Assembly (NCBI GenBank): GCA_024226105.1
Contig: JAAELZ010000095.1
Coordinates: 1-11,736, forward strand
DNA: 11,736 nucleotides
From: Pseudomonadota bacterium
Lineage (GTDB): Bacteria; Pseudomonadota; Gammaproteobacteria; Arenicellales; Poriferihabitantaceae
Reading direction: 5' to 3'
The translations under genes and the position numbers were made by a program. Of this stretch, positions 6,231 through 11,736 are shown in pieces. The notes beneath the pieces are model-generated. The model did not search any database and had not been told where the DNA came from. It saw only the letters and a program-made list of their open reading frames with translations. Position 1 is the stretch's first letter; every line of letters begins with the position of its first letter.

Positions 6231-7493
6231 TTACTTGAGATCCAACAACAGCCGCGTTGGATCTTCAACGTTATTTTTAATGCTTACCAGGAACTGTACG
6301 GCTTCTTTGCCATCTACGATACGGTGGTCATAGGACAGGGCCAGGTACATCATCGGGCGGACCGCCACTTCGCCGTTAACTGCAACAGGGCGCTGCTGAA
6401 TAGCGTGCATGCCCAGTATGGCGCTTTGCGGTGGGTTGAGAATGGGGGTTGAGAGCATTGAGCCAAACACACCGCCGTTGGTAATGGTAAACGTTCCGCC
6501 GGTAAGGTCATCCAGTGATAAGGTTCCGGCTTGAGCATTTTGTCCGTAGTTGCGAATCTCGCTTTCTATTTGCGCAAAGTTCTTGGTTTGTGCGTCACGC
6601 ACGATGGGAACCACCAGGCCCCGCGGTGAAGAAACCGCGATACCGATATCGTTGTAGCTCGCTTTGATAATGTCAGTACCGTCGATATGTGCGTTGATCA
6701 AGGGAAAGCGTTGCAGTGCAGCGACGCTGGCTTTGACAAAAAAGGCCATAAAGCCGAGTTTGGAGTCATGCGTTTTCTCAAACTCATCTTTGTATTTGCT
6801 GCGCAAACTCATGACTTCACTCATATCCACCTCATTGAAGGTGGTCAGCATGGCGCTGGTCTGTTGCGCATTTACAAGGCGGCGCGCAATGGTCTGCCGT
6901 AAGCGGCTGATGGGTTCACGTGTTTCCTGCCTCCCGGCCGCTGGCGCTGCTACCGGAGCAGCGGGTGGTGCGCTGGCAGCTTGTGCGGCTGGAGCGGGAG
7001 CAGCCTGTACGGGCGCTGTAGCGGCAGCGGGCGCAGGTGCGGATTTGTTTTCAATAAACGAGAGCACGTCTTCTTTTAGTATGCGGCCATTTTTGCCACT
7101 ACCGCTTATGCTCCCGGCGCTGATATTGTGCTCGCTGAGCAGGCGTTCAACCGCCAGTCCATGTGCCCCGCCAGTCGCTTCGGTTTCGGCTGAAACGTTG
7201 GCCTCGGCGGTGGGGGCCGATGCGGGTGCAGCGGCAGCAGGTGCTGATTCTATGGCCTGTTCGCTAAATAATCCGAGCACATCGTTATCGGTCACCAGAT
7301 CGCCACTTTTGGCTGTGATGCCTTCCAGGATGCCATCAGCCGGTGCGGGTACTTCGAGCACCACTTTATCGGTTTCAAGATCAACCAGATTTTCATCTCG
7401 TTTGACCGCTTCACCGGGTGATTTGTGCCATTGCAAAACGGTCGCATCAGCGACTGATTCAGGTAATGCTGGAACTTTAATTTCAGTGGACAT
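6231..7493 (-). CDS. sucB: 2-Oxoglutarate dehydrogenase E2, dihydrolipoyl succinyltransferase
   Basis: E2 forms the core of the 2-oxoglutarate dehydrogenase complex and passes the succinyl group from lipoamide to CoA. The 420 residues contain one lipoyl domain (about 1-77) with the acceptor lysine K43 in LETDKVVLE, then an Ala/Pro/Glu linker. An E1/E3-binding domain follows at about 110-148 ([25 protein letters not shown]), and a second, very Ala/Pro-rich linker lies at about 150-187. The catalytic domain ends with SYDHRIVDG, holding H390 and D394. A single lipoyl domain and the length fit SucB rather than the pyruvate dehydrogenase E2. ATG 7493 is 8 nt past the sucA stop, which suggests coupled translation; no strong Shine-Dalgarno is seen. 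The linkers explain the long but meaningless reading frame on the opposite strand. Confidence 0.97.
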   Translation of the reverse strand: MSTEIKVPALPESVADATVLQWHKSPGEAVKRDENLVDLETDKVVLEVPAPADGILEGITAKSGDLVTDNDVLGLFSEQAIESAPAAAAPASAPTAEANVSAETEATGGAHGLAVERLLSEHNISAGSISGSGKNGRILKEDVLSFIENKSAPAPAAATAPVQAAPAPAAQAASAPPAAPVAAPAAGRQETREPISRLRQTIARRLVNAQQTSAMLTTFNEVDMSEVMSLRSKYKDEFEKTHDSKLGFMAFFVKASVAALQRFPLINAHIDGTDIIKASYNDIGIAVSSPRGLVVPIVRDAQTKNFAQIESEIRNYGQNAQAGTLSLDDLTGGTFTITNGGVFGSMLSTPILNPPQSAILGMHAIQQRPVAVNGEVAVRPMMYLALSYDHRIVDGKEAVQFLVSIKNNVEDPTRLLLDLK

Positions 7494-7501
7494 GGCGGAT
7501 T

Positions 7502-10288
7502 CTAATTTTTTGTGGAAAGAGCAGACAAAACCAGTTTTCGTTGCTGCTCCAGGAATAATTTATAGTAACCGACGGCGGGCGCCGCTGACGCGCCGCGGCC
7601 GACGTAATGAATGTTTTGCCCGTTGCCGAGACAGCGCTCGATGTGGTGGCGAATTTGATACCAGGCGCCCTGGTTTCGGGGTTCTTCCTGGCACCAGACG
7701 ATATCGGTGGTCTCGCCATAAGAGCGAAGCAACTTGCTCAGTTCCTGATCAGGGAAGGGGTGCAATTGCTCAATTCGCACGATCGCTATATCCTTTATGT
7801 TCTGCGTACGACGTTCTTCGAGCAATTCGTAGTACACCTTGCCGCTGCAGAGGATGACGCGTTGACAGTGTTTTTTGGTGATCTTATCGACTTCGGGCAA
7901 AATCAGTTCGAACTGTCCCTGGGAGAGATCTTTTATCGTGGAAACCGCAAGCTTGTGCCGCAACAGGCTTTTGGGTGTCATCACCACTAACGGCCGGCGG
8001 AACGAGCGCATCATTTGCCGGCGCAGCATATGGAAGGTCTGTGCGGGTGTGGTGGGCACGCAAACCTGCATATTGGTTCCGGCAGTCATTTGCAGGAAGC
8101 GTTCCAGTCGCGCCGAGGAATGCTCTGCGCCCTGGCCTTCCTGACCATGCGGCAGAAACAAAACCAGCGCGCTGACGCGTTGCCATTTGGTGTAACCGCT
8201 GGAAATAAACTGATCAATGACGACCTGTGCGCCATTAGCAAAATCGCCAAACTGCGCTTCCCATATGGTCAGGGTTTCCGGGTCGGTGGTTGAGTAACCA
8301 TATTCAAACCCCAGTACCGCCATTTCAGACAAAATGGAATTGATCACCAGGAATTTATTTTTAGCGCCGGGTAATCTACGTAATGGCACCATGCGTCCGG
8401 CTTCGTTCTGGTTGTGTACCACCGCATGGCGGTGAGAGAAGGTGCCCCTGCCGGAATCCTGCCCCGAGAGGCGAATTCTGTGGCCGTCCTGCAACAGGCT
8501 GCCGTAGGCGAGAATTTCCGCACACCCCCAGTCAATCGGTATTTTGCCTTTGGCCATGTCAAGGCGATCCTGATAAACCTGCTGGATGCGCCGGTGTACG
8601 GAATAGCGTTCCGGCAGGGCGTTCAGTAGCGCCTGGTTGATTTCGAGCAAACGGGTTGCCGGAACACGGCTGTTGATGGGTTCGCGCCATTCTGAGCCCA
8701 TGTACGCCTCCCAGTCGACCATTTTCCCCGCCTTGTTCGGATCGATGATCTGGCCGGCGAAAACTTCGCCCTGATCAAGCTGCGCCCGATACTGATTGAC
8801 CATGTCGTCAGCGAATCCGGCGGCGATGACCTGCGATTGCTCAAGCCGCTGTGCGTAGATGGCGCGCGGCGTCAATTTCTTATCGATCTTGCCGTACATC
8901 ATCGGTTGTGTCAGTTTGGGTTCGTCTGCTTCGTTGTGGCCATGACGACGATAGCAAATCAAATCCAGCACCACGTCGGATTTAAAGCGGCTGCGATAGG
9001 CCAGCGCCAGTTCGGTGGCGGCGATGACGGCATCGGCATCATCGCCGTTGATGTGCAGGATTGGTGCGTGCACCATTTTTGCCACTTCGGTGCAGTAGAT
9101 GGTCGATCGCGCGTCCAGAGCGTTGGTGGTAAAGCCAATCTGGTTGTTGACGATGATATGGATGGTGCCACCCGTGGAATATCCCCGGGTTGCCGACATG
9201 TTCAGGGTTTCCATCACTACGCCCTGACCGGCAAAGGCCGCATCACCATGAATCGCGATGGGTACCACCTGGCTACGTTTGCTGTCTTTACGGCGCTCCT
9301 GACGTGCACGTACCGAGCCTTCAATCACGGGAGTAACGATTTCCAGGTGTGAAGGGTTAAACGCCAGTGCGACGTGTACATTGCCGCCGTCGGTTTGAAT
9401 ATCGGATGAAAATCCCTGATGATATTTAACATCACCGGATTCATGATCCGGGTCTGATATGGCGTAATTCCCCTCAAATTCGCTGAATAATTTCTCCGGC
9501 TGCTTGCCCAGTATGTTGACCAGTACATTGAGCCGGCCGCGATGCGCCATGCCGATTATGACTTCTTTAACCTGACGTTCGCCGCAGCCCTGAACAAGCG
9601 TTGAAAGCATGGGCACCAGAGCATCGCCGCCCTCGAGAGAAAAACGTTTCTGCCCGACGTACTTTCTGTGCAGGTGTTGTTCCAGTATTTCAGCGGCGGT
9701 CAGCTTGTATAATATATCAATGCGTTCCTGCTTTGACTTGAGGGGGCGGATCGGGTTTGTCTCAATCTTCTGGCGCAACCATTCACGCTGTTCGGCATCG
9801 GCAATATAGCGATATTCAAAGCCGATGGATTCACAATAGGCTTTTTTAACGTAAGAGAGAATCTCGCGCAGGGTTTTGCGCCCGCCTTCGCCCAGATCGC
9901 CCGAATCAAAAACCGATTCCATGTCGGCCTCAGACAGGCCGTATTGCTCAAGAGCCAGTTCTTCCGGGTTGATGCGCTGCATGGTGCCCAGCGGGTCGAT
10001 ATCTGCGACCAGGTGGCTCAGGCGGCGATAGTTGTCAATCAGCTGGATGACTTGTGCCTGTTTGTAAAAAGCACTTTTAACCCAATCATTAGAGCCCGTT
10101 ACCACTAATGTGGTGCCGCTGGCATCACTTTGTTCGAGTTCCGGCATGGATTTGAACACGTTTTGCCAGTGCTCGCTGACGCTGCCGGGGTCATGCTGAA
10201 ATTTCTGGTATAAAGCGTCGAGGTAGGTGGCATTAGCACCATTCAGGTAGCTAATATCGATGTGTCCGTTGGGGCCGGCTTCGCTCAT
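7502..10288 (-). CDS. sucA: 2-Oxoglutarate dehydrogenase E1 (thiamine-diphosphate dependent)
   Basis: E1 decarboxylates 2-oxoglutarate and loads the succinyl group onto the lipoyl arm of SucB. The 928 residues are close to the usual length. The N-terminal region [19 protein letters not shown] (12-30) is typical of the family's E2-contacting extension. Other landmarks are EGGDALVP (219-226), [13 protein letters not shown] (246-258), KYHQGFSSD (288-296), NPSHLEIV (311-318) and the thiamine-binding stretch GDAAFAGQG (348-356) to NNQIGFTT (381-388). Further on come RRHGHNE and [19 protein letters not shown] 10288 is the only possible start, since an in-frame TAA lies four codons upstream; there is no obvious Shine-Dalgarno (TCGCCCGAC precedes the ATG). 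It is the first gene of sucA-sucB-lpd and divergent from nrdJ. No sdh gene lies upstream, unlike in Pseudomonas and E. coli. Confidence 0.97.
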   Translation of the reverse strand: MSEAGPNGHIDISYLNGANATYLDALYQKFQHDPGSVSEHWQNVFKSMPELEQSDASGTTLVVTGSNDWVKSAFYKQAQVIQLIDNYRRLSHLVADIDPLGTMQRINPEELALEQYGLSEADMESVFDSGDLGEGGRKTLREILSYVKKAYCESIGFEYRYIADAEQREWLRQKIETNPIRPLKSKQERIDILYKLTAAEILEQHLHRKYVGQKRFSLEGGDALVPMLSTLVQGCGERQVKEVIIGMAHRGRLNVLVNILGKQPEKLFSEFEGNYAISDPDHESGDVKYHQGFSSDIQTDGGNVHVALAFNPSHLEIVTPVIEGSVRARQERRKDSKRSQVVPIAIHGDAAFAGQGVVMETLNMSATRGYSTGGTIHIIVNNQIGFTTNALDARSTIYCTEVAKMVHAPILHINGDDADAVIAATELALAYRSRFKSDVVLDLICYRRHGHNEADEPKLTQPMMYGKIDKKLTPRAIYAQRLEQSQVIAAGFADDMVNQYRAQLDQGEVFAGQIIDPNKAGKMVDWEAYMGSEWREPINSRVPATRLLEINQALLNALPERYSVHRRIQQVYQDRLDMAKGKIPIDWGCAEILAYGSLLQDGHRIRLSGQDSGRGTFSHRHAVVHNQNEAGRMVPLRRLPGAKNKFLVINSILSEMAVLGFEYGYSTTDPETLTIWEAQFGDFANGAQVVIDQFISSGYTKWQRVSALVLFLPHGQEGQGAEHSSARLERFLQMTAGTNMQVCVPTTPAQTFHMLRRQMMRSFRRPLVVMTPKSLLRHKLAVSTIKDLSQGQFELILPEVDKITKKHCQRVILCSGKVYYELLEERRTQNIKDIAIVRIEQLHPFPDQELSKLLRSYGETTDIVWCQEEPRNQGAWYQIRHHIERCLGNGQNIHYVGRGASAAPAVGYYKLFLEQQRKLVLSALSTKN

Positions 10289-10323
10289 GTCGGGCGATTA
10301 TTTGTGGTTATATGAAGGTATCA

Positions 10324-10329
10324 ATTATA
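10324..10329 (-). promoter_or_regulatory. Candidate -10 element of the sucA promoter
   Basis: Read on the minus strand this is TATAAT, a perfect -10, 36 bp upstream of the sucA ATG. No good -35 lies 16-18 bp further up (CTAGCT at 17 bp), so the promoter may depend on an activator or be elsewhere. Confidence 0.35.
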
Positions 10330-10454
10330 TTTATTGATGCCGGTTTAGCTAGTACTAATGGGGTATTTTTCGATTTATTTTGTTGCAAAAATGGCCCGAA
10401 GCAGGCTGTAAACATGTGTTTTGTGCGCCTGGATGGAAGGCTGATCCATATCTA

Positions 10455-10468
10455 TTGGTATATGCCAA
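10455..10468. promoter_or_regulatory. Small palindrome upstream of the nrdJ promoter
   Basis: TTGGTATATGCCAA has TTGG/CCAA arms around an ATAT centre and ends 17 bp before the nrdJ -35. It could be an operator for an unknown regulator; it may be chance. Confidence 0.25.
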
Positions 10469-10485
10469 ACTGGATGTAAAATATT

Positions 10486-10514
10486 TTGACAGACACTAGA
10501 TATAGGGGTACTAT
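10486..10514 (+). promoter_or_regulatory. Sigma-70 promoter of nrdJ
   Basis: A perfect -35 TTGACA (10486-10491), a 17-bp spacer and a -10 TACTAT (10509-10514, four of six) predict transcription from about 10521. That gives a leader of about 270 nt before the GTG start. The first NrdR-like box fills the spacer and the second covers the start site. Confidence 0.65.
10493..10508. promoter_or_regulatory. NrdR box 1 (candidate)
   Basis: ACACTAGATATAGGGG fits the NrdR box consensus as I recall it (acaCwAtATaTwGtgt), with the core C-T-A-g-A-T-a-T-a-G intact. It sits between -35 and -10 of the nrdJ promoter, where binding of the ATP/dATP-sensing NrdR repressor would block polymerase. Confidence 0.65.
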
Positions 10515-10524
10515 TCGCTAACAG

Positions 10525-10540
10525 ATACAAGATATAGATA
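10525..10540. promoter_or_regulatory. NrdR box 2 (candidate)
   Basis: ATACAAGATATAGATA has the core CAAGATATAG, nearly identical to the CTAGATATAG of box 1. Its core starts exactly 32 bp after that of box 1 (a 16-bp gap between boxes), about three helical turns. Tandem boxes at this spacing are the usual NrdR arrangement. Confidence 0.65.
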
Positions 10541-10547
10541 AATAGCG

Positions 10548-10621
10548 GTATTTACGCAGCTTGTGTTAAGCCCGAACAGGAACGATTTTTGGCTTATTTC
10601 TAACCACAATGCAGTAAATAC
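10548..10621 (+). ncRNA. Structured 5' leader domain of the nrdJ mRNA (candidate cis-element)
   Basis: Three nested complementary arms can form one long imperfect hairpin: GTATTTAC (10548-10555) with GTAAATAC (10614-10621); TTGTG (10561-10565) with CACAA (10605-10609); and TAAGCC (10567-10572) with GGCTTA (10591-10596) around an 18-nt loop. An alternative inner pairing joins TTA with TAA. This lies entirely in the predicted untranslated leader. It does not resemble a cobalamin riboswitch that I know. Function is unknown. Confidence 0.4.
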
Positions 10622-10626
10622 GGCGT

Positions 10627-10641
10627 TTCCAGAGGCGAACC
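10627..10641. repeat. 15-bp sequence shared with the kinase upstream region
   Basis: TTCCAGAGGCGAACC here is the exact reverse complement of 1702-1716. In both places it is noncoding and upstream of a gene. It lies just past the first leader hairpin. Confidence 0.4.
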
Positions 10642-10653
10642 GCATGACGAGCG

Positions 10654-10734
10654 TTGCCTGTATGTGCAGAAATAACAAGTGGTGTCATAAGCCGCAAGCC
10701 CGAATTTCGCATGCGATTGTAATACGGCAGGCAA
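10654..10734 (+). ncRNA. Second leader arm pair in the nrdJ 5' region (candidate)
   Basis: TTGCCTG (10654-10660) and CAGGCAA (10728-10734) are perfectly complementary and would close a 67-nt internal domain downstream of the first leader hairpin. The inside shows only weak additional pairing, so this is tentative. Confidence 0.3.
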
Positions 10735-10738
10735 ATTC

Positions 10739-10761
10739 AAGGAGATATCAGAGGTCTCCTT
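10739..10761 (+). promoter_or_regulatory. Hairpin 31 nt upstream of the nrdJ start
   Basis: AAGGAGA (10739-10745) and TCTCCTT (10755-10761) form a perfect 7-bp stem with a 9-nt loop. No T-run follows, so it is not a terminator. The left arm is a strong Shine-Dalgarno-like sequence hidden in the stem, which could be a ribosome standby or decoy site. Confidence 0.4.
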
Positions 10762-10792
10762 CCCCAATTAACTAAAAGGCAGAGGATGTAGA

Positions 10793-11736
10793 GTGGCTGA
10801 AACCAAACTCAAACCCGTAGTGAACAAAGAACTTCCCATCGATTTCCAAAGCGCATCACTCGATATCTGGGACAAAAAGTATCGACTGAAAACCAAGGAT
10901 GGCGAGCCGATTGACGCGGATATTAATGCTACCTACGAACGCGTTGCAGGCGCACTGGCCGCTGTTGAAACCAGTAAAGCGAAGCAGAATAAATGGTATG
11001 AGCGATTTGTCTGGGTGCTCAAGCACGGTGCGATTCCGGCGGGGCGCATTATTTCTAATGCCGGTGCGCAACAGCATAAACCCGCGACCAGCACCATAAA
11101 CTGCACGGTTTCCGGTTCTGTGCCGGATACCATGGATGGCATTTTGCATTCGGTTCACGAGGCCGGCCTGACCCTAAAAGCGGGTTGCGGCATCGGTTAT
11201 GAATTCTCCACGTTACGCCCCAAAGGCGCTTTCGTCAGTGGTGCAGGCGCGTATACCTCCGGGCCACTGTCCTTCATGGATGTATTCGACGCCATGTGTT
11301 TTACGGTGTCCTCCGCCGGTGGGCGTCGTGGCGCACAAATGGGCACCTTTGATATCAGTCACCCGGATATCCTGGATTTCATGCAGGCAAAGCGTGAAGA
11401 CGGGCGCTTGCGTCAGTTTAATTTGTCCTGCCTGATTACCGATGATTTCATGAAAGCGGTTGAAGCGGATGAAGACTGGGATCTGGTCTTCCCGGCCACC
11501 CGGGCGGAGTTTGAATCAGATGACGAAAAAATCATCTGGCGGCACTGGACAGATTCTGAAAAGTATATTACCAATGATGTTGGTGAAGTCGCATGCCGGG
11601 TTTATCGTACTCTGCCGGCGAGCAAAATGTGGAACGTGATTATGTCATCAACCTATGATTATGCCGAGCCCGGTTTTATCATGATTGACCACATCAACGA
11701 TTTCAACAACAACTGGTTCTGCGAAGATATTCGCGC
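10793..11736 (+). CDS. nrdJ: Adenosylcobalamin-dependent (class II) ribonucleotide reductase, N-terminal 314 codons
   Basis: Class II reductases make deoxyribonucleotides from ribonucleotides using a B12 radical, with or without oxygen. The partial product has the hallmark stretch from PAGRIISNAG (82-91) through TSTINCTVSG (99-108, C104 being the likely first redox cysteine). It continues with HEAGLTLKAGCGIGYEFSTL (122-141), SGAGAYTSGPLSFMD (149-163) and SSAGGRRGAQMGTFD (173-187), as in Pseudomonas NrdJ. The thiyl-radical cysteine and second redox cysteine lie beyond the window. The start is GTG 10793: AGAGGA (10781-10786) precedes it at 6 nt, a TAA closes the frame upstream at 10769-10771, and no other start codon intervenes. 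No class I nrdA/nrdB features or zinc/ATP-cone domain are seen at the N-terminus. Two NrdR-like boxes upstream point to repression by NrdR. It is divergent from sucA. Confidence 0.93.
   Translation, partial: MAETKLKPVVNKELPIDFQSASLDIWDKKYRLKTKDGEPIDADINATYERVAGALAAVETSKAKQNKWYERFVWVLKHGAIPAGRIISNAGAQQHKPATSTINCTVSGSVPDTMDGILHSVHEAGLTLKAGCGIGYEFSTLRPKGAFVSGAGAYTSGPLSFMDVFDAMCFTVSSAGGRRGAQMGTFDISHPDILDFMQAKREDGRLRQFNLSCLITDDFMKAVEADEDWDLVFPATRAEFESDDEKIIWRHWTDSEKYITNDVGEVACRVYRTLPASKMWNVIMSSTYDYAEPGFIMIDHINDFNNNWFCEDIR

Larger units (their letters stand above)
10289..10792. other. 504-bp divergent control region between sucA and nrdJ
   Basis: The left part is AT-rich and should hold the sucA promoter. 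The middle holds a near-consensus nrdJ promoter with two NrdR-like boxes. The right part (about 10521-10792) would be a long nrdJ leader with complementary arms. No protein-coding gene is convincing here: a 70-codon plus-strand frame at 10563-10775 has no recognisable family and overlaps the predicted stems. Confidence 0.7.

Noticed and set aside
6664..7857. 397-codon plus-strand reading frame opposite sucB and the end of sucA
   Set aside because: It lies entirely antisense to well-conserved sucB and sucA. Its Ala/Gly/Cys-rich composition comes from the Ala/Pro linkers of SucB read backwards, and no family is recognisable.
10563..10775. 70-codon frame in the nrdJ leader
   Set aside because: No family and no good ribosome site for its start. 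It runs through the complementary arms of the leader and ends before the nrdJ start; noncoding leader fits better.
10541..10792. Cobalamin riboswitch upstream of nrdJ
   Set aside because: Expected for a B12-dependent enzyme, but I find no B12 box or the conserved core segments. The leader structure is different.
10793..11736. Class I ribonucleotide reductase alpha subunit (NrdA)
   Set aside because: The GCGIGYEFSTLRPKG and SSAGGRRGAQMGTFD stretches and the absence of an N-terminal ATP-cone fit the class II NrdJ group better.

Overview
The window comes from a gammaproteobacterium, most likely of the Pseudomonas/Cellvibrio/Alteromonas kind. The pointers are a sucA-sucB-lpd cluster with its own E3 gene, an rpsU-yqeY pair, an AlgZ/FimS-type sensor kinase and a B12-type (class II) ribonucleotide reductase. 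This placement is inferred from gene content and protein resemblance, without database searches. All recognisable genes look intact except the two cut by the window edges.

Layout. A partial glucose-6-phosphate isomerase gene (pgi, minus strand) lies divergent to lgt (prolipoprotein diacylglyceryl transferase, plus). After lgt comes a 531-bp stretch with no convincing gene. It holds an intrinsic terminator, two small same-frame ORFs and a pair of imperfect direct repeats. Next, all on the plus strand, are an AlgZ/FimS-like membrane histidine kinase with no adjacent response regulator, a divergent rpsU (bS21), yqeY, and an exported protein of unknown function resembling the DUF4412 group. That run meets the minus-strand cluster sucA-sucB-lpd head-on, and a cluster of three hairpins that looks like a REP/BIME element separates them. 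The sucA-sucB-lpd cluster encodes the complete 2-oxoglutarate dehydrogenase complex (E1, E2, E3) of the TCA cycle, with short intergenic gaps of 8 and 12 nt. No sdh or sucCD genes are next to it.

Divergent from sucA across a 504-bp intergenic region is the start of nrdJ, an adenosylcobalamin-dependent ribonucleotide reductase, which runs off the right edge. This region is the most informative noncoding part. It has a near-consensus promoter (TTGACA-N17-TACTAT), two NrdR-box-like sites exactly 32 bp apart over the promoter and start site, and a predicted leader of about 270 nt. The leader has nested complementary arms but no recognisable B12 box.

Most of the coding content is ordinary housekeeping. 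The points worth a second look are the nrdJ control region and its structured leader, the divergent bS21 separated from the usual dnaG-rpoD partners, the orphan AlgZ-like kinase with its unusual upstream region, and the inverted stem-loop element between the convergent genes.
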